Positions 25,282-35,390 of a stretch of DNA of 64,000 nt are shown here, one piece after another. Position 1 is the stretch's first letter. Each line of letters starts with the position of its first letter. Both the position numbers and the translations under genes were made by a program. This DNA is from Diphasiastrum complanatum. Its lineage: Eukaryota; Streptophyta; Lycopodiopsida; Lycopodiales; Lycopodiaceae. The stretch spans positions 13,270,199 through 13,334,198 of the forward strand of contig CM055102.1 in assembly GCA_029204225.1 (NCBI GenBank). The letters run 5' to 3'. Below the pieces are notes generated by a model that was not told where the DNA came from, did not search any database, and worked only from the letters and a program-made list of their open reading frames with translations.

Positions 25282-25554
25282 TGATAAGCAATATATACGG
25301 TGAAAACTTTTCATATTTGTACTATAAAAAAATTAAACTGATACAGATTAATGTCCAAAAACTGATCAGCATGGCACTCGTCCTGATACGGTAACAGAGG
25401 GGCTTGGCCTATCGCTATAAAATCATCTTTATGTTTGGGAAGACTGGACTATGTTTTAAAATGCTATTTATGCTGATGAGTAGTATAACTTCTTTTGGAA
25501 TGGATAACAACTAACGCTCAGCTATGACACCTATCTTCCCCATTGTACTAACTC

Positions 25555-26030
25555 GTGCGGTTTTGTGTTGTGGGATGGTGGCAGGTATCAGCTGGATGTT
25601 TTGAGAGTGGTTATGCTATATGGTGCTTTACTGTACTGTATTTTACTTTTCAGCTTTACTGTACCTTGTTGGTTTATGAATAAAGGCTTCAAAGGGTTTG
25701 GTCTTGCTTTGTCAAGAGGAACTATGTGAAATTGTGTATCTCTCTCCCCCCCCCCCCCCTTCATGAGTCGAAATCGCAAGTATAGATCGCATGGGTTGAC
25801 TTGCGGTGTTCCGGTAGTGTCTCGACGGTATGTCCAATTCGCATAGTGACTGCAGGCTGGACTCCTACGATGTGGTTGCGGTGCCTCGGCGGTGTCTTGT
25901 AGTGCATTAGGCGGAGCCTTGGTGGTACGTGGTGCCTTGGGTGGTGCAGTTGCGATCAAAGCCTATTGGGCTTTTGCATGTATTTATGCAAACTAGTCAC
26001 AATATACGAAGGCTTTGACATTAGAAAACT
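25555..26030 (-). repeat. Degraded LTR, family D-like
   Basis: The G/C-rich block around AGTGACTGCAGGCTGGACTC and the repeated GGTGCCTTGG phrases resemble 55,960-56,190 inside the family D LTR. It lies directly next to an RNase H remnant in the matching orientation. The minus-strand Pro/Ala-rich frame here is not taken as a protein. Confidence 0.5.
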
Positions 26031-26640
26031 TTAGTTTCTTCGGCTACCTCTCAAAGTGAGGTATTCTTGTTCATTCCAGGCTTGCTCTCTGCCTTTCAAA
26101 CATTGTCTTATCCAAAGGCTTTGTGAATGTGTCATCTACCAACATCTTCAGGTTGTCTCTCTCAACTAGATCCCTGATTAGGTGATACTTAATCGCGATG
26201 TAGACGTATTATTCATGTAGAGAATCACGGCTCATCAGTGTTCTCTCCCAGTCCATCTAGGAATTGTTTGAGCCATGTCAGCTCATTAGCCATCCTGGCC
26301 GCAACAACGTATTTTGCCTCACAAGATGATTGGGCAGTTATGGTCTGCTTCTTGCTGACCCAAAGAACAACTACATTTGTGCTATAGTGCATCCTCCAAA
26401 GACGCTCTTATAGTCGTCTTTCATGGATGCCCAATTTGCATCACTATAGGACTTCACCTGAAATCGAGAATAGCAAAGTTCATAGTCCTTTGTATATTGA
26501 AGGTACTGTAGGATCATCTTGGCAAATTTTCAGTGTACAGGTCCTGGATTAATATTAAATTGGCTCAGTCTGAACACTGTGTAGGCAATGCCTGACCTTG
26601 TATAATCTACCAAGTACGTCTGGAAACCAAGAGTCCAGAC
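26031..26640 (-). pseudogene. Copia RNase H / RT-end remnant
   Basis: The minus-strand reading shows SKKQTITAQSSCEAKYV and WLKQFLDGLGE, then, in broken frames, the DCVNKAFG-like C-terminus and the GIAYTVFRLSQF region. There are many stops and frameshifts. It is the 3' end of a copia element. Confidence 0.65.
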
Positions 26641-27377
26641 ATTTTGCGAGTAAATCAATTGCGAGTTTTGCTCCAAAAGTATCGATCATGCCAACCAATC
26701 TTTCTTGGAATATATTTTTTCAAAACACTCAAGATAATGTATATTTTTCCAACTTCTCACCTTGCTAATTTTTTTGTCTCAATTTTCTTAACTTAATCAA
26801 GTGGGTAGCCAGTAAGGATGGTAGATGTAATCTAAGAAATGTTAAAAAAATTTAAGTCTATTTATACTATAATACAAGTATAAAAAATTATCATGGGCCA
26901 TTCTTGGTCAGAGACCATAATCCATAAGCACCTAACCAACAAGGAGCCCTTTTTTGAATTCATGATCATGCTTCCAAGAGGTTGCTTAGTAGAGAAATTA
27001 AACTAAAGAATAGAGCAAAAATCAAATGATTAGTGACATTTCATCTACAAAACCAAAATCATGGTTTATTAAATTTGTGGGTTGATAAAATATGCAACAG
27101 GTCCCATTTGTGATCCATGCTCAATAGCATCCATGCCAAATTCGAACTACAATATCATATGCATGAACACTATTAGGGCCTATTTTGACAGGGGGTTGGT
27201 CCAGCCAAAATGTCCTAAAAGGGTCAAGGGGCCCCACCTTTAATGGCGATTCGGCCCTACGTGAGCAACAGAGGATTTGCCACTTCCAACCTTGATGGCC
27301 TTCTCTATTGCCCCGTGCTCCCCACCCGATGAGAGTTTTCCAGGCTCTCAGAGATACGTTGCAAGGAGGGGATGCTG
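26641..27377. other. No gene recognised
   Basis: AT-rich at 26,700-27,100. The rest is open in short frames that resemble nothing known. It may continue the RT-like fragment at 27,378-27,851. Confidence 0.4.
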
Positions 27378-27851
27378 TCACTTTTGGTGCAATGATTCAC
27401 AAAATAAGCATGTATCCACATTTAGGATACCCTTGTATGTTTTTGCCTTAAGGCCTGTACCTTCCTTGAGGAATGGTGACAGCATACCAAGAGCTCCTGT
27501 TAGGAATTTTGCAAGTTTAGTAAAGCATCAATCATGTGCATTGGCAATCCATCTAAAAGATTCCTTCTGGGCTTTGTATGTACAAAGTAGATATGGCAAA
27601 GAGTCGTTCCCTATGAAGATGTTGGGTAAGGATCCATTGAGTTTTTCCATGACATAAGTGATAGTTTCCGTAACTGAGTTTTTTTTATCATTAGGAAAGA
27701 GGCTGAACTCAGGACTACTGAGTCTATCCAAGGCAAGTTTTTGTACAAGGAATTTACAAATGAAACTTGGATTGTGTTGCGCCTTGTCAATGCCATTGAT
27801 GTAGAGTAGATTTGTGAGCCATAATTTTTCATTTTTAGCTCTAACAGCCAA
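27378..27851 (-). pseudogene. Possible reverse transcriptase fragment (Penelope-like?)
   Basis: The minus strand is open for about 157 codons, with one internal stop after FRWIANAHD. The segment SLPYLLCTYKAQKESFRW followed by TKLAKFLTGALGML resembles the finger region of Penelope-type reverse transcriptases, where a Lys-x-x-K/R and an FR-I motif precede a LA--LT helix. The palm with the catalytic aspartates is missing. The match is from memory of the family pattern and weak. The alternative is an unrelated captured gene fragment. The frame opens right at the inner edge of the right 350-bp inverted repeat. Confidence 0.3.
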
Positions 27852-28191
27852 TGGTGTGAATACGTGTGCCGGTGTCAGGGCAAATTCATGCTATTCTAAC
27901 TCGTGTGACTTAAGAAACGTCACGCACTACTGTCCATACTCCTGAGCATATCCATGCTTTCCAGTCGTATCTCACCATACACTAATATGACAACTAAATG
28001 GGTAATAAATTATCACAAGCCATGGTTGAATAGTGTAACTACAATTAAACTTTCGTTTATCGTAGCCCCATATTCACCCCATAGTTTTTTGGATCCTTGT
28101 ATCAGATAGGTTTCATTTTATTGATGAGGTTTTCATGGTTTTTACAAGGTATCAGGACAGATCCGTGCCATTCTAATCCTTATGTAAGAAC
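27841..28191 (-). repeat. 350-bp inverted repeat, right arm
   Basis: The inverse copy of 24,932-25,281. Its outer edge, GTTCTTACATAAGG on the minus strand, abuts the LTR of element C exactly. Read this way, it is the right-hand flank of that element's insertion site. Confidence 0.88.
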
Positions 28192-28465
28192 ACTTAGAAT
28201 TTGCTTTGCACAAGAACACAGATTATGCTACACAGTAACACAGACAAAAAACACTCTCCACAGCAAGCTCACATAGCAACTGTATTTCTCAAAATGAAAT
28301 TACACTGTACATATAGTTGTTCACTCAGGCAACCCATGCATGACCCAGGTTGTCGTTGGCGGGATGCGTGTCCCGTCAACTTGCCTTGTGGCAAGGCCAA
28401 CTGATCCTTATCCACTAATAGGACCCACAGTACAGTAACACAATGATTCTACTTTAATTCTAACT
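28192..28465 (-). repeat. 3' LTR of element C, with AG...GT ends
   Basis: 274 bp. On the minus strand it runs from AGTTAGAATT to AATTCTAAGT, the counterpart of 7135-7408. It is preceded by the purine tract CTTTAAGGGAGAG and followed by GTTCT. Confidence 0.82.
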
Positions 28466-28480
28466 CTCTCCCTTAAAGTA
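28466..28480 (-). promoter_or_regulatory. Polypurine tract of element C
   Basis: The minus strand reads CTTTAAGGGAGAG directly before the LTR. This fixes the left LTR border. Confidence 0.8.
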
Positions 28481-28519
28481 GAGTCTACTTTTCATACAGT
28501 CATATACATAGCTTTGAAG

Positions 28520-29267
28520 TCAACAAACTTTAAGTACATAAAGCTTTGATCTAAACTTATCAAACTTTTCTCCAGTAAGTGGATTAGTGAAAATATCAGC
28601 TAGTTGTTCTTCTGTGCTACAATGAACAACATGAATTTCACGACTCAGCAGTCTCTCACGTATAAAGTGATACTGAATCTCAATGTGTTTAGTTCTCGCA
28701 TGGAACACTGGATTCTTTGCTAGTTGAATGCCACTCTGACTGTCGCTATGTAAAGTCGTGGGATTTTTCTGCTTCATGCCAACTTCTTCCAAGATTTGTC
28801 TCAACCATATAGCTTCATGTGCTGCACTACACATTGCCTTATACTCTGCTTCTGTGGTGGAAAGAGCAATTGTATTTTGCTTCTTACTAGACCAGAAAAA
28901 GCAACTACCACAAAACTAGAATGCATACCATGTGGTGGATCTATGATCATCATAGTCACCTCCCCAATCCGCATCCACATAGCCACACAACTCAGGTAAA
29001 CCATCATGCTTCTTGTAAATCAAGCCACACTCTGAAGTGCCTTTCACATAGCACAAATGTGTTTAGCTGTCTTCCAATGAGTTTTTGTAGGTGCTGCCAT
29101 AAACTGACTTATAAGCCAACAACATAGCATATATCTGGTATAGTCGTGGTAAGATAAATCAAGCTCCCTATTAACTGTCTATACAGTGTAGCATCAAATG
29201 GCTGTGACTCATCAAGCTTAGAAAGCTTTTTACCTGGTTCAATAGGAGTGTTTACTGGTTTGCAATC
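28520..29267 (-). pseudogene. RNase H and end of RT, element C (broken)
   Basis: The upstream part reads CKPVNTPIEPGKKLSKLDE and LYRQLIGSLIYLT in broken frames. The downstream part has AAHEAIWLRQILEEVG, SDSQSGIQLAKNPVFHAR, TKHIEIQYHFIRE and QLADIFTNPLTGEKF, the usual copia RNase H C-terminus. Stops and frameshifts near 28,835-29,260 separate the parts. Confidence 0.85.
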
Positions 29268-30680
29268 CTACAACCTAAAACTGTGCAGCAACTCTTTGAC
29301 ATACTTCACTTGTGTTAAACCCACTTCATGTCCTTTTTGCCACACTTCTACTCCACGACAGTAATGCATTAGGCTGAGATCTGTCATGTCGAATTGTTCC
29401 ATGAGGTCTTTCTTGATCATGTCTATCATCTCTTGATTATTTCCCATAATAATCAAGTCATCAACATAAAGAGCAATCAAAGCAACCATACCATTAAAGC
29501 ATAAGACATATAGATTTGGATTAGAATGTGTTCTCACCATCCCCTTTGAATGAAAGTAGGCATCAATCCTGCTATACCACACATGTGGTGCTTGTTTAAG
29601 ACCATAAAGCGCTTTCTTCAAGCGACATACTTTATTTTCCTTTCCCTTCGCTACAAAGCCTTCAGGTTGATCCATGAACACTTCTTCTTCTAACTCACCA
29701 TTTAGAAAAGCAGATTTCACATCCATCTGATGCAAAGGCCAACCAAAATGTGAAGCTAAAGCAACAAGTAGATGTAGAGTATTCCACTTACAAACCGGCG
29801 CAAAGGTCCCCTCATAGTCGATGCCTTTAGTTTGTGCGTACCCTTTGATCACCAATCTTGCCTTGTGCTTTGCTATACTTCCATCTGCATGGTACTTAAT
29901 CCTGTATACCCATTTGCAACCAATGGGTTTCTTGCCAACTGGTGGTTCTAGTAAGTCCCATGTACTATGCTTAGCAATTGACTCCATCTCCTCTCCCATG
30001 GCCTTGACCCAAATGCCATCATCCTTCGCTTCACCATAAGTCGAAGGTTCTTTGCTTTCAATAATACTAGATAAGAGAGCATAATTTGCTTCATACCTTT
30101 CAGGTAGTGTCTTATCACTTGTTGATCTTTGTAGCTCTCCCTGGCTAGATGATCCTGGAAAGTCATCTATGTCGCGGCTCTCCAACAGTCTATCAAACCA
30201 CTTAGGGAGCTTCCTGTCAGGTGATCGGCTTCTTGGTGAAAATGTATCCCACGGTACATCCTTCTCCTTGTGTTTGTCACCTGCAACTTCAATCGTTCTT
30301 GCACCAAAAGGTTTGTCCCTACCTCTCCAACCTGTCTCTTGAGGTTGAGTACTAGTATCTTGAGATGTATCCTCATGCTCATCACTCGGAAGGTCAATGA
30401 ATGGATCATCATCAGGCGGTATCCTCACTATACCATGTTTTCCACTGGATGTGTCTATCTTCTCAGCATCCTCATCTTCATACATCTTGGATTTATCAAA
30501 GATAACATCACGGCTTATATGGATTTTGTTTTCCACTAGATCAAAACATCTATAGCCCTTCACACGATCATCGTAGCACTTGATAGCTTTTACATCAAGT
30601 TTATGTCTCTCTTCCTTAGGAATGTGTACAAAGGCCTTACATCCAAAGATTCGCAAGTGGTTCACCTTTGGCTTCTTCAT
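29268..30680 (-). pseudogene. Reverse transcriptase region, element C
   Basis: A 470-codon open stretch. It begins with the integrase C-terminal motif NHLRIFGCKAFVHIP, has the linker IPPDDDPFIDLPSDEH, then RT motifs IGCKWVYRIK, VIKGYAQTKGIDYEGTFAP, MDVKSAFLNGELEEEVFM, KALYGLKQAP and the catalytic YVDDLIIMG. It stops after KELLHSFRL. On its upstream side a TAG (ITP-stop-EAF) replaces the tyrosine seen in B'. A small deletion removes the IFLGY part of the linker. Confidence 0.9.
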
Positions 30681-30692
30681 CCTGAATGCTTC

Positions 30693-31551
30693 CTAAGGTG
30701 TTATCTTTGGTATGGCAATGGTAGGACTTCTATTTTGAAGATAGACTGCCGTACTACATGCTTCTGACCAAAAATCTTTTGGTAGTTTCATCTCAGCTAG
30801 CATAGATCTAGCACTTTCCACAATCGTACGATTCTTGCACTCAGCTACACCATTGAGAGCAGGAGTATGAGCTTGCGTAAATTGTCTTTTAATCCCACAT
30901 TGATCACAAAGATGATTGAAGTCATTAGACTTGTACTCACCTCCACTATCTGATCTTAGGACTTTGATCTTCCTACCTGTCTGATTTTCGACCAATGTTT
31001 TGAAGCTCTTGAAGTTATCAAATGCATCTGATTTATTTTTCAAGAAATAGATCCACGTCTTACATGACATATCATCAATAAAGGTCATGAAATAGAAGGC
31101 TTTACCTAAGGACATGGTCCTCATAGGCCCGCATAAACCTGTGTGGATTAAATCCAGGATGTTCTTTGCTCTTGCAACACCCCCTTTATTGAACTTCTCT
31201 CGATGCTGCTTTTCATATACATAGGATTCGCACATCGATTTCAAGTGATCTTTTATGGTAGGCAATCTTGTTACCATCTCCAATGTTCTCATCAAACTTA
31301 GGCTTCCCAAGTTTAAGTGACCAAGCCTCTTATGCCACATCTCAGTTTGCGATGGAGTGGATGATACAAGTCCATGTTGCCCCTTAATTGTAGCATTCAA
31401 CCTGTACAATTTTGTATTGGGCTTCTTACTCCATCCGCAATAACTTTGAACTTTTGGTTCACATCCTTCACAAAGCAACGATCATGGGCGAATTCTACTT
31501 TCAACTTTTAAACAATATTGACTCCAACATAAAGTAGATTTTTCTTGAACC
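30693..31551 (-). pseudogene. Pre-integrase and integrase, element C
   Basis: Open for 261 codons: WHKRLGHLNLGSLSLMR, then HTGLCGPMRTMSLG, where the first catalytic D (HTDLCGP in B') has become G. TFIDDMSCKTWIYFL, VLRSDSGGEYKSND and NGVAECKNRTIVESA follow, with ER changed to EC. It retains the core that B' has lost. Before 31,478 a frameshift separates the FAHDRCF region. At 31,551 homology ends at GGTTCAAG, which also occurs at the edge of repeat F. Confidence 0.87.
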
Positions 31552-32140
31552 AATCCTATCATAATTCCAAGTTCAGATGTTAAGCTCAATAACTTGAAGT
31601 CATTGAAGACTTGGCCATCTTCAACAACTTCCACAAAATTAACATTTCGAACAAGTCTACAAGAATACACTATTTTTCGACAGTCTACAGAAATATATTA
31701 TGTTCTCAACACCTTTGGTTTTTTCACATTTTTTCGAAAAATACGAAGAGAGAGAAAATTTCCGAAGGTCATATACTTTCATGAGTTAAACTATTTTCAA
31801 GACATCTTCGCCTTTTTTAAGGGCACCTCCGACTTTTTGCGAAAAATGCAAAGAGAGAGAGAAATCCCGAAGGTCGTCTAAAATAAACGAGGAACGTTTT
31901 AGCAACGTCCTCGTCCGCGTCAATGATACTTATTTATTGACCGTATATACTATGTACAGTTGCACAAAAGCCATATACTTCCAAGTACAACAGCTTTCCT
32001 AATTAGATGACAAGCATTCAATGTAATTAATACACGGATGGAATCTACAAATAGATCATCCAAGCACAGATTGTTGGTTACTCCGTCCACGAGACATATT
32101 ATTTGAGCCTCCCAATTACGCCGTCATTTTTTATTGTAAT
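31552..32140 (-). repeat. Repeat F, copy 2 (uninterrupted)
   Basis: The inverse of 12,935-13,208 plus 13,962-14,300. It lacks the 753-bp solo LTR and so shows the unoccupied site. No coding content recognised. Confidence 0.78.
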
Positions 32141-34381
32141 TGCTAGTTGTATTGTGCTTCAGTGTAATATAACATTAGCACGTTTTTATTTGTGTACAAC
32201 GTAGATGAATGCTTGTTGTGATTGAATGCACTTTCATCGTTGTTTGATCACGCTTGCTTACTCACTCTGATCAGAATATGGACATCTATGACTCCTCAGT
32301 TTCTGATCAGACGATGGCTGTCTTTGATGCTTGAGGAACTCGTGACATCATACTGCTCTTCCATTTATTTCGGAACCATACTTCATATTGAATCTGATTT
32401 CAAGTAATACCACACACAAACCATTTCTAATCTCTCTGGTGGACTGTACTCTTGCTTTTGAGAGTATGAATTAGTTTTTAAGATCCTGTTGGGCAATTAG
32501 AACACCTAAAGCTATGACTAGAAAAAATATGGGCTAGCTTGGAGGTACACACATATTGGCGATCATGATGGAAGTGCGAGGTGGTGCAAGTTGGAAGCCA
32601 TTGGGCAAGATAGTGAACTTGCATTAGACGAACTGTGTGTGGGACACATGGAGAATGAAGAATGGGTCAGTAATCACACTTTGGATGCTCTTGGTGAGTA
32701 GTAAGTGTGATGATTTTGTGATTTTGCAGTTCGTAAGTCAATTTTGATAAAGTCAAATTAGCTGTGGAGCAGTCTATCATGTTTGTCATCAAGAGATACA
32801 CTTCAACTGCCAGGCTGGGTAAGTCAAGTCAACTTGCCATATCAGTATTGCATCAGGGATGCAAATTCCAGTTCAAATCATTTGGTTTGGGCCATGGTAG
32901 ATCTCACAGGTTCACTTGGAGGGATATTGGCATGTCACGTCATGTGAGGGACTTGATGGTGGCTTTGGAGTTCATATCTCAATGTATTCTCAGGAAATGG
33001 TTTGGAATCATTCACATGAGCAGCTTGGAGCTAGCTTGCGGGAATACAGGTGGGCACTATAGGGTAGATGCTCAGATCTTCAAGATCAGGGATGACATTG
33101 GGATGCCTGATAGGGATAGGACTGTAGGATGACATGATGATCATCAGAGGGCAAATATTTCATATTGGACTTGAGTCTTTGGATGGACGGGACTTACATG
33201 GGTGATTTATGATGGAATCAGGAAGCCACAAACGCAAATGAGAAAAGCATGAAGCTTTGAGAGCCAGCTCTAGGTTGGAGAGCTGATGGAGATCACACAG
33301 TTGGATGTGATCGAAGGGCAAACACTATGATGAGTATTTTGCTAGAGATATACTGGAGGGGACACTAATGGCGAGGACTTCATAATGAGGAAGTCACTCA
33401 AAGCCATATACCTCAGTACGATCAAGGAGACATTGGTCTCAGGATCCCATGAGCAGCGGCGACTCATGGATGAGCTTGCGTTGGCATGGTGTCAAGTGGC
33501 GCATATCCAGGGAGAGCGAGCGACACTGCTAGGAGCAGGTGATGCTTCGGCGATCGGCTTGGATAGCAGGATGGTGACCTAGGGACGGGTCAGGCCTTCT
33601 TGGAGGTAGGTGGCATAGAGTGTACCTGGGGTGGTACACGAGGTGATGTGGATCCAACATGCCCATGGTTGTGAGTCAACATTGATGGAGATGGTTGCTT
33701 AGGGAGTGACAATTGATACTTTGGCGAGTACTGGTCAAATCAAAGTTGGCCATGTCAAGCATGTAAAGTTGAGCCTACATGGGATATAGGACAGTCAAAT
33801 CATCATCAGTATCTTTGGAGATGGGCGAGCTACTCATGTATAGCCTATGGTGAGTTTTGCATACATTCATTCATTGAGTCCTTGGTAGACTCTTGTGTTT
33901 GGATCATGGGTAATGGATGGAAATCAGCTTTCAAGACTTATTGGATAGATGGATATGCTTGGACATGAGGGCATCTTGGTTACAGCTGCGGGCCATGGTT
34001 GAGGACCTGATTTGGAGACCAGTGGTGTAGCAGTGGACCTACAGGTGATAGGTGCTAGTACGACATGGTACCACAGTTTGTGCAAGCCTGGTCATGTATT
34101 TGATGTATTCGTGTTGGTTCGCATGAATGTGTGCTTGCATGTTATCTTGTCACGAGAGTCTAGATCTGAGTCAGAGTTGTATGTGTTTATGCATTTGCTA
34201 CAATGAAACAAAGTAGTCCTTTGTTGCATGATACTTTGTGTGCCAAACCTGGTGGTTTGATGGTGTGCTTGAGTGTGAGTCAAGTACAGGGTAGCAGAGA
34301 TATGCATAACATTTTTTGGACACTCCAAACACTGCTACAATATATCTCTTTACTCCTGTCACATTTGAGCTTAAGAGAGAG
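32141..34381. other. Non-coding or unrecognised, probably internal part of an LTR element
   Basis: Open frames such as 32,764-33,132 and 33,385-33,582 on the plus strand have no motif I recognise. The stretch ends with the purine tract TTGAGCTTAAGAGAGAG directly before an LTR-like sequence. It may therefore be the 3' internal region of a non-autonomous element. Confidence 0.45.
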
Positions 34382-34855
34382 TGTTAGAAATCAGTTTGAT
34401 CTGATTCATTAGTATAAGCTTCAAATGTGATACTATAATAGTGTACAGTTAATTAGATTTGTTGTATTCAGTAGTGTTCGGTCGGACTTGACCCGCCATC
34501 GACATATCAGTCAGCACTCGTCCCGTAGCCGGCTATTTGGAATAGCCGAGTAGCCACATGTAGGAAAATTAGCCTGTACAGTTGTGTTATTTATTGTACT
34601 TGCTATACTCGGGGGCATGTCCTGAGTTTGTCGGTCGAATTTGGCCATGTCAGGCCCAGACCTTAGTTTGGCAGGTGGTAGGCCAATTTTAGGACACTTG
34701 TCTTTTCATGCAGTTTGTGAATACACTATATGTACAGTTTTCTCTTTGTTATACAATGCTTTTGTTGTGCCATCTTTGAGAGCTTGTGAGGAGTGGCTAT
34801 GGTGATTGATTGATGTGATCTGCATACTGCACTAGATCCCAACAAGATTTTAACA
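34382..34855 (+). repeat. LTR (3'), unassigned family
   Basis: It starts TGTTAGAAATCAG after the purine tract AAGAGAGAG and ends GATTTTAACA (474 bp). Its last 40 bp (GATCTGCATACTGCACTAGA) resemble 22,080-22,120. No second copy was found. Confidence 0.6.
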
Positions 34856-35390
34856 ATATCGGGCTTAAGAGCCTATAGGTCAGATACAGAGGGCTAACAT
34901 AGCCTTTGTTCCATTTTTCAATTGACATACATAAAATGGTGTTTTGAAAATGGGTGGTGTGCTTCAAAGAAGGGTGACATCAAGAATGGGTTAGGGGATT
35001 ACATGTGAAAAGGCCCTAAGCCAGGCTTAACAAAGGGGCAACTGTTGGTGAACGGATTCTACCTTCCTTCTCCTCAACAATAGGGTCCCACATTTTTTTG
35101 TTCAATTTTTTTTCTCTAGAACCCTACTTATTCTTGAGGGTTTTGCATCCATGAAATCACTTCTTGCTATTTTATGAAAAAAACAGGGTTTTGCATCCAT
35201 GAAATCACTTCTTGCTATTTTATGAAGAAAACGTTGTGGCCTCATAGGACCAAATCCGTGGGAAAAAAATTTCATAACAAATTTTTTTGCATGCACTCTT
35301 GGCCCAAAAAAATATTGTAATAAATAAATAAATAATGTCTTCATGATGGGAAATGTCCGCCTCCACCTTTCGCTAGACTTTGCACAGGCA
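34856..35390. other. Spacer with a 48-bp tandem duplication
   Basis: At 35,137-35,232 the phrase GGGTTTTGCATCCATGAAAT and its continuation occur twice head to tail with two differences. No gene recognised. Confidence 0.6.

Larger units (their letters stand above)
28192..31551 (-). mobile_element. Copia element C, 3' half (pre-integrase to 3' LTR)
   Basis: Same family as B and B'. From high to low coordinates it has the end of protease/pre-integrase, integrase, RT, RNase H, polypurine tract and 3' LTR. It starts abruptly at about 31,551 next to repeat F copy 2. It lacks gag and the 5' LTR, which are the parts present in element B at 7135-9655. Confidence 0.87.

Noticed and set aside
24932-28191. 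DNA transposon with 350-bp terminal inverted repeats
   Set aside because: No transposase was found, and the arms continue as parts of the larger dispersed repeat, so rearranged duplicates explain them better.
32764-33132. 122-codon plus-strand frame
   Set aside because: No recognisable domain, and it lies in the presumed internal region of a retroelement.
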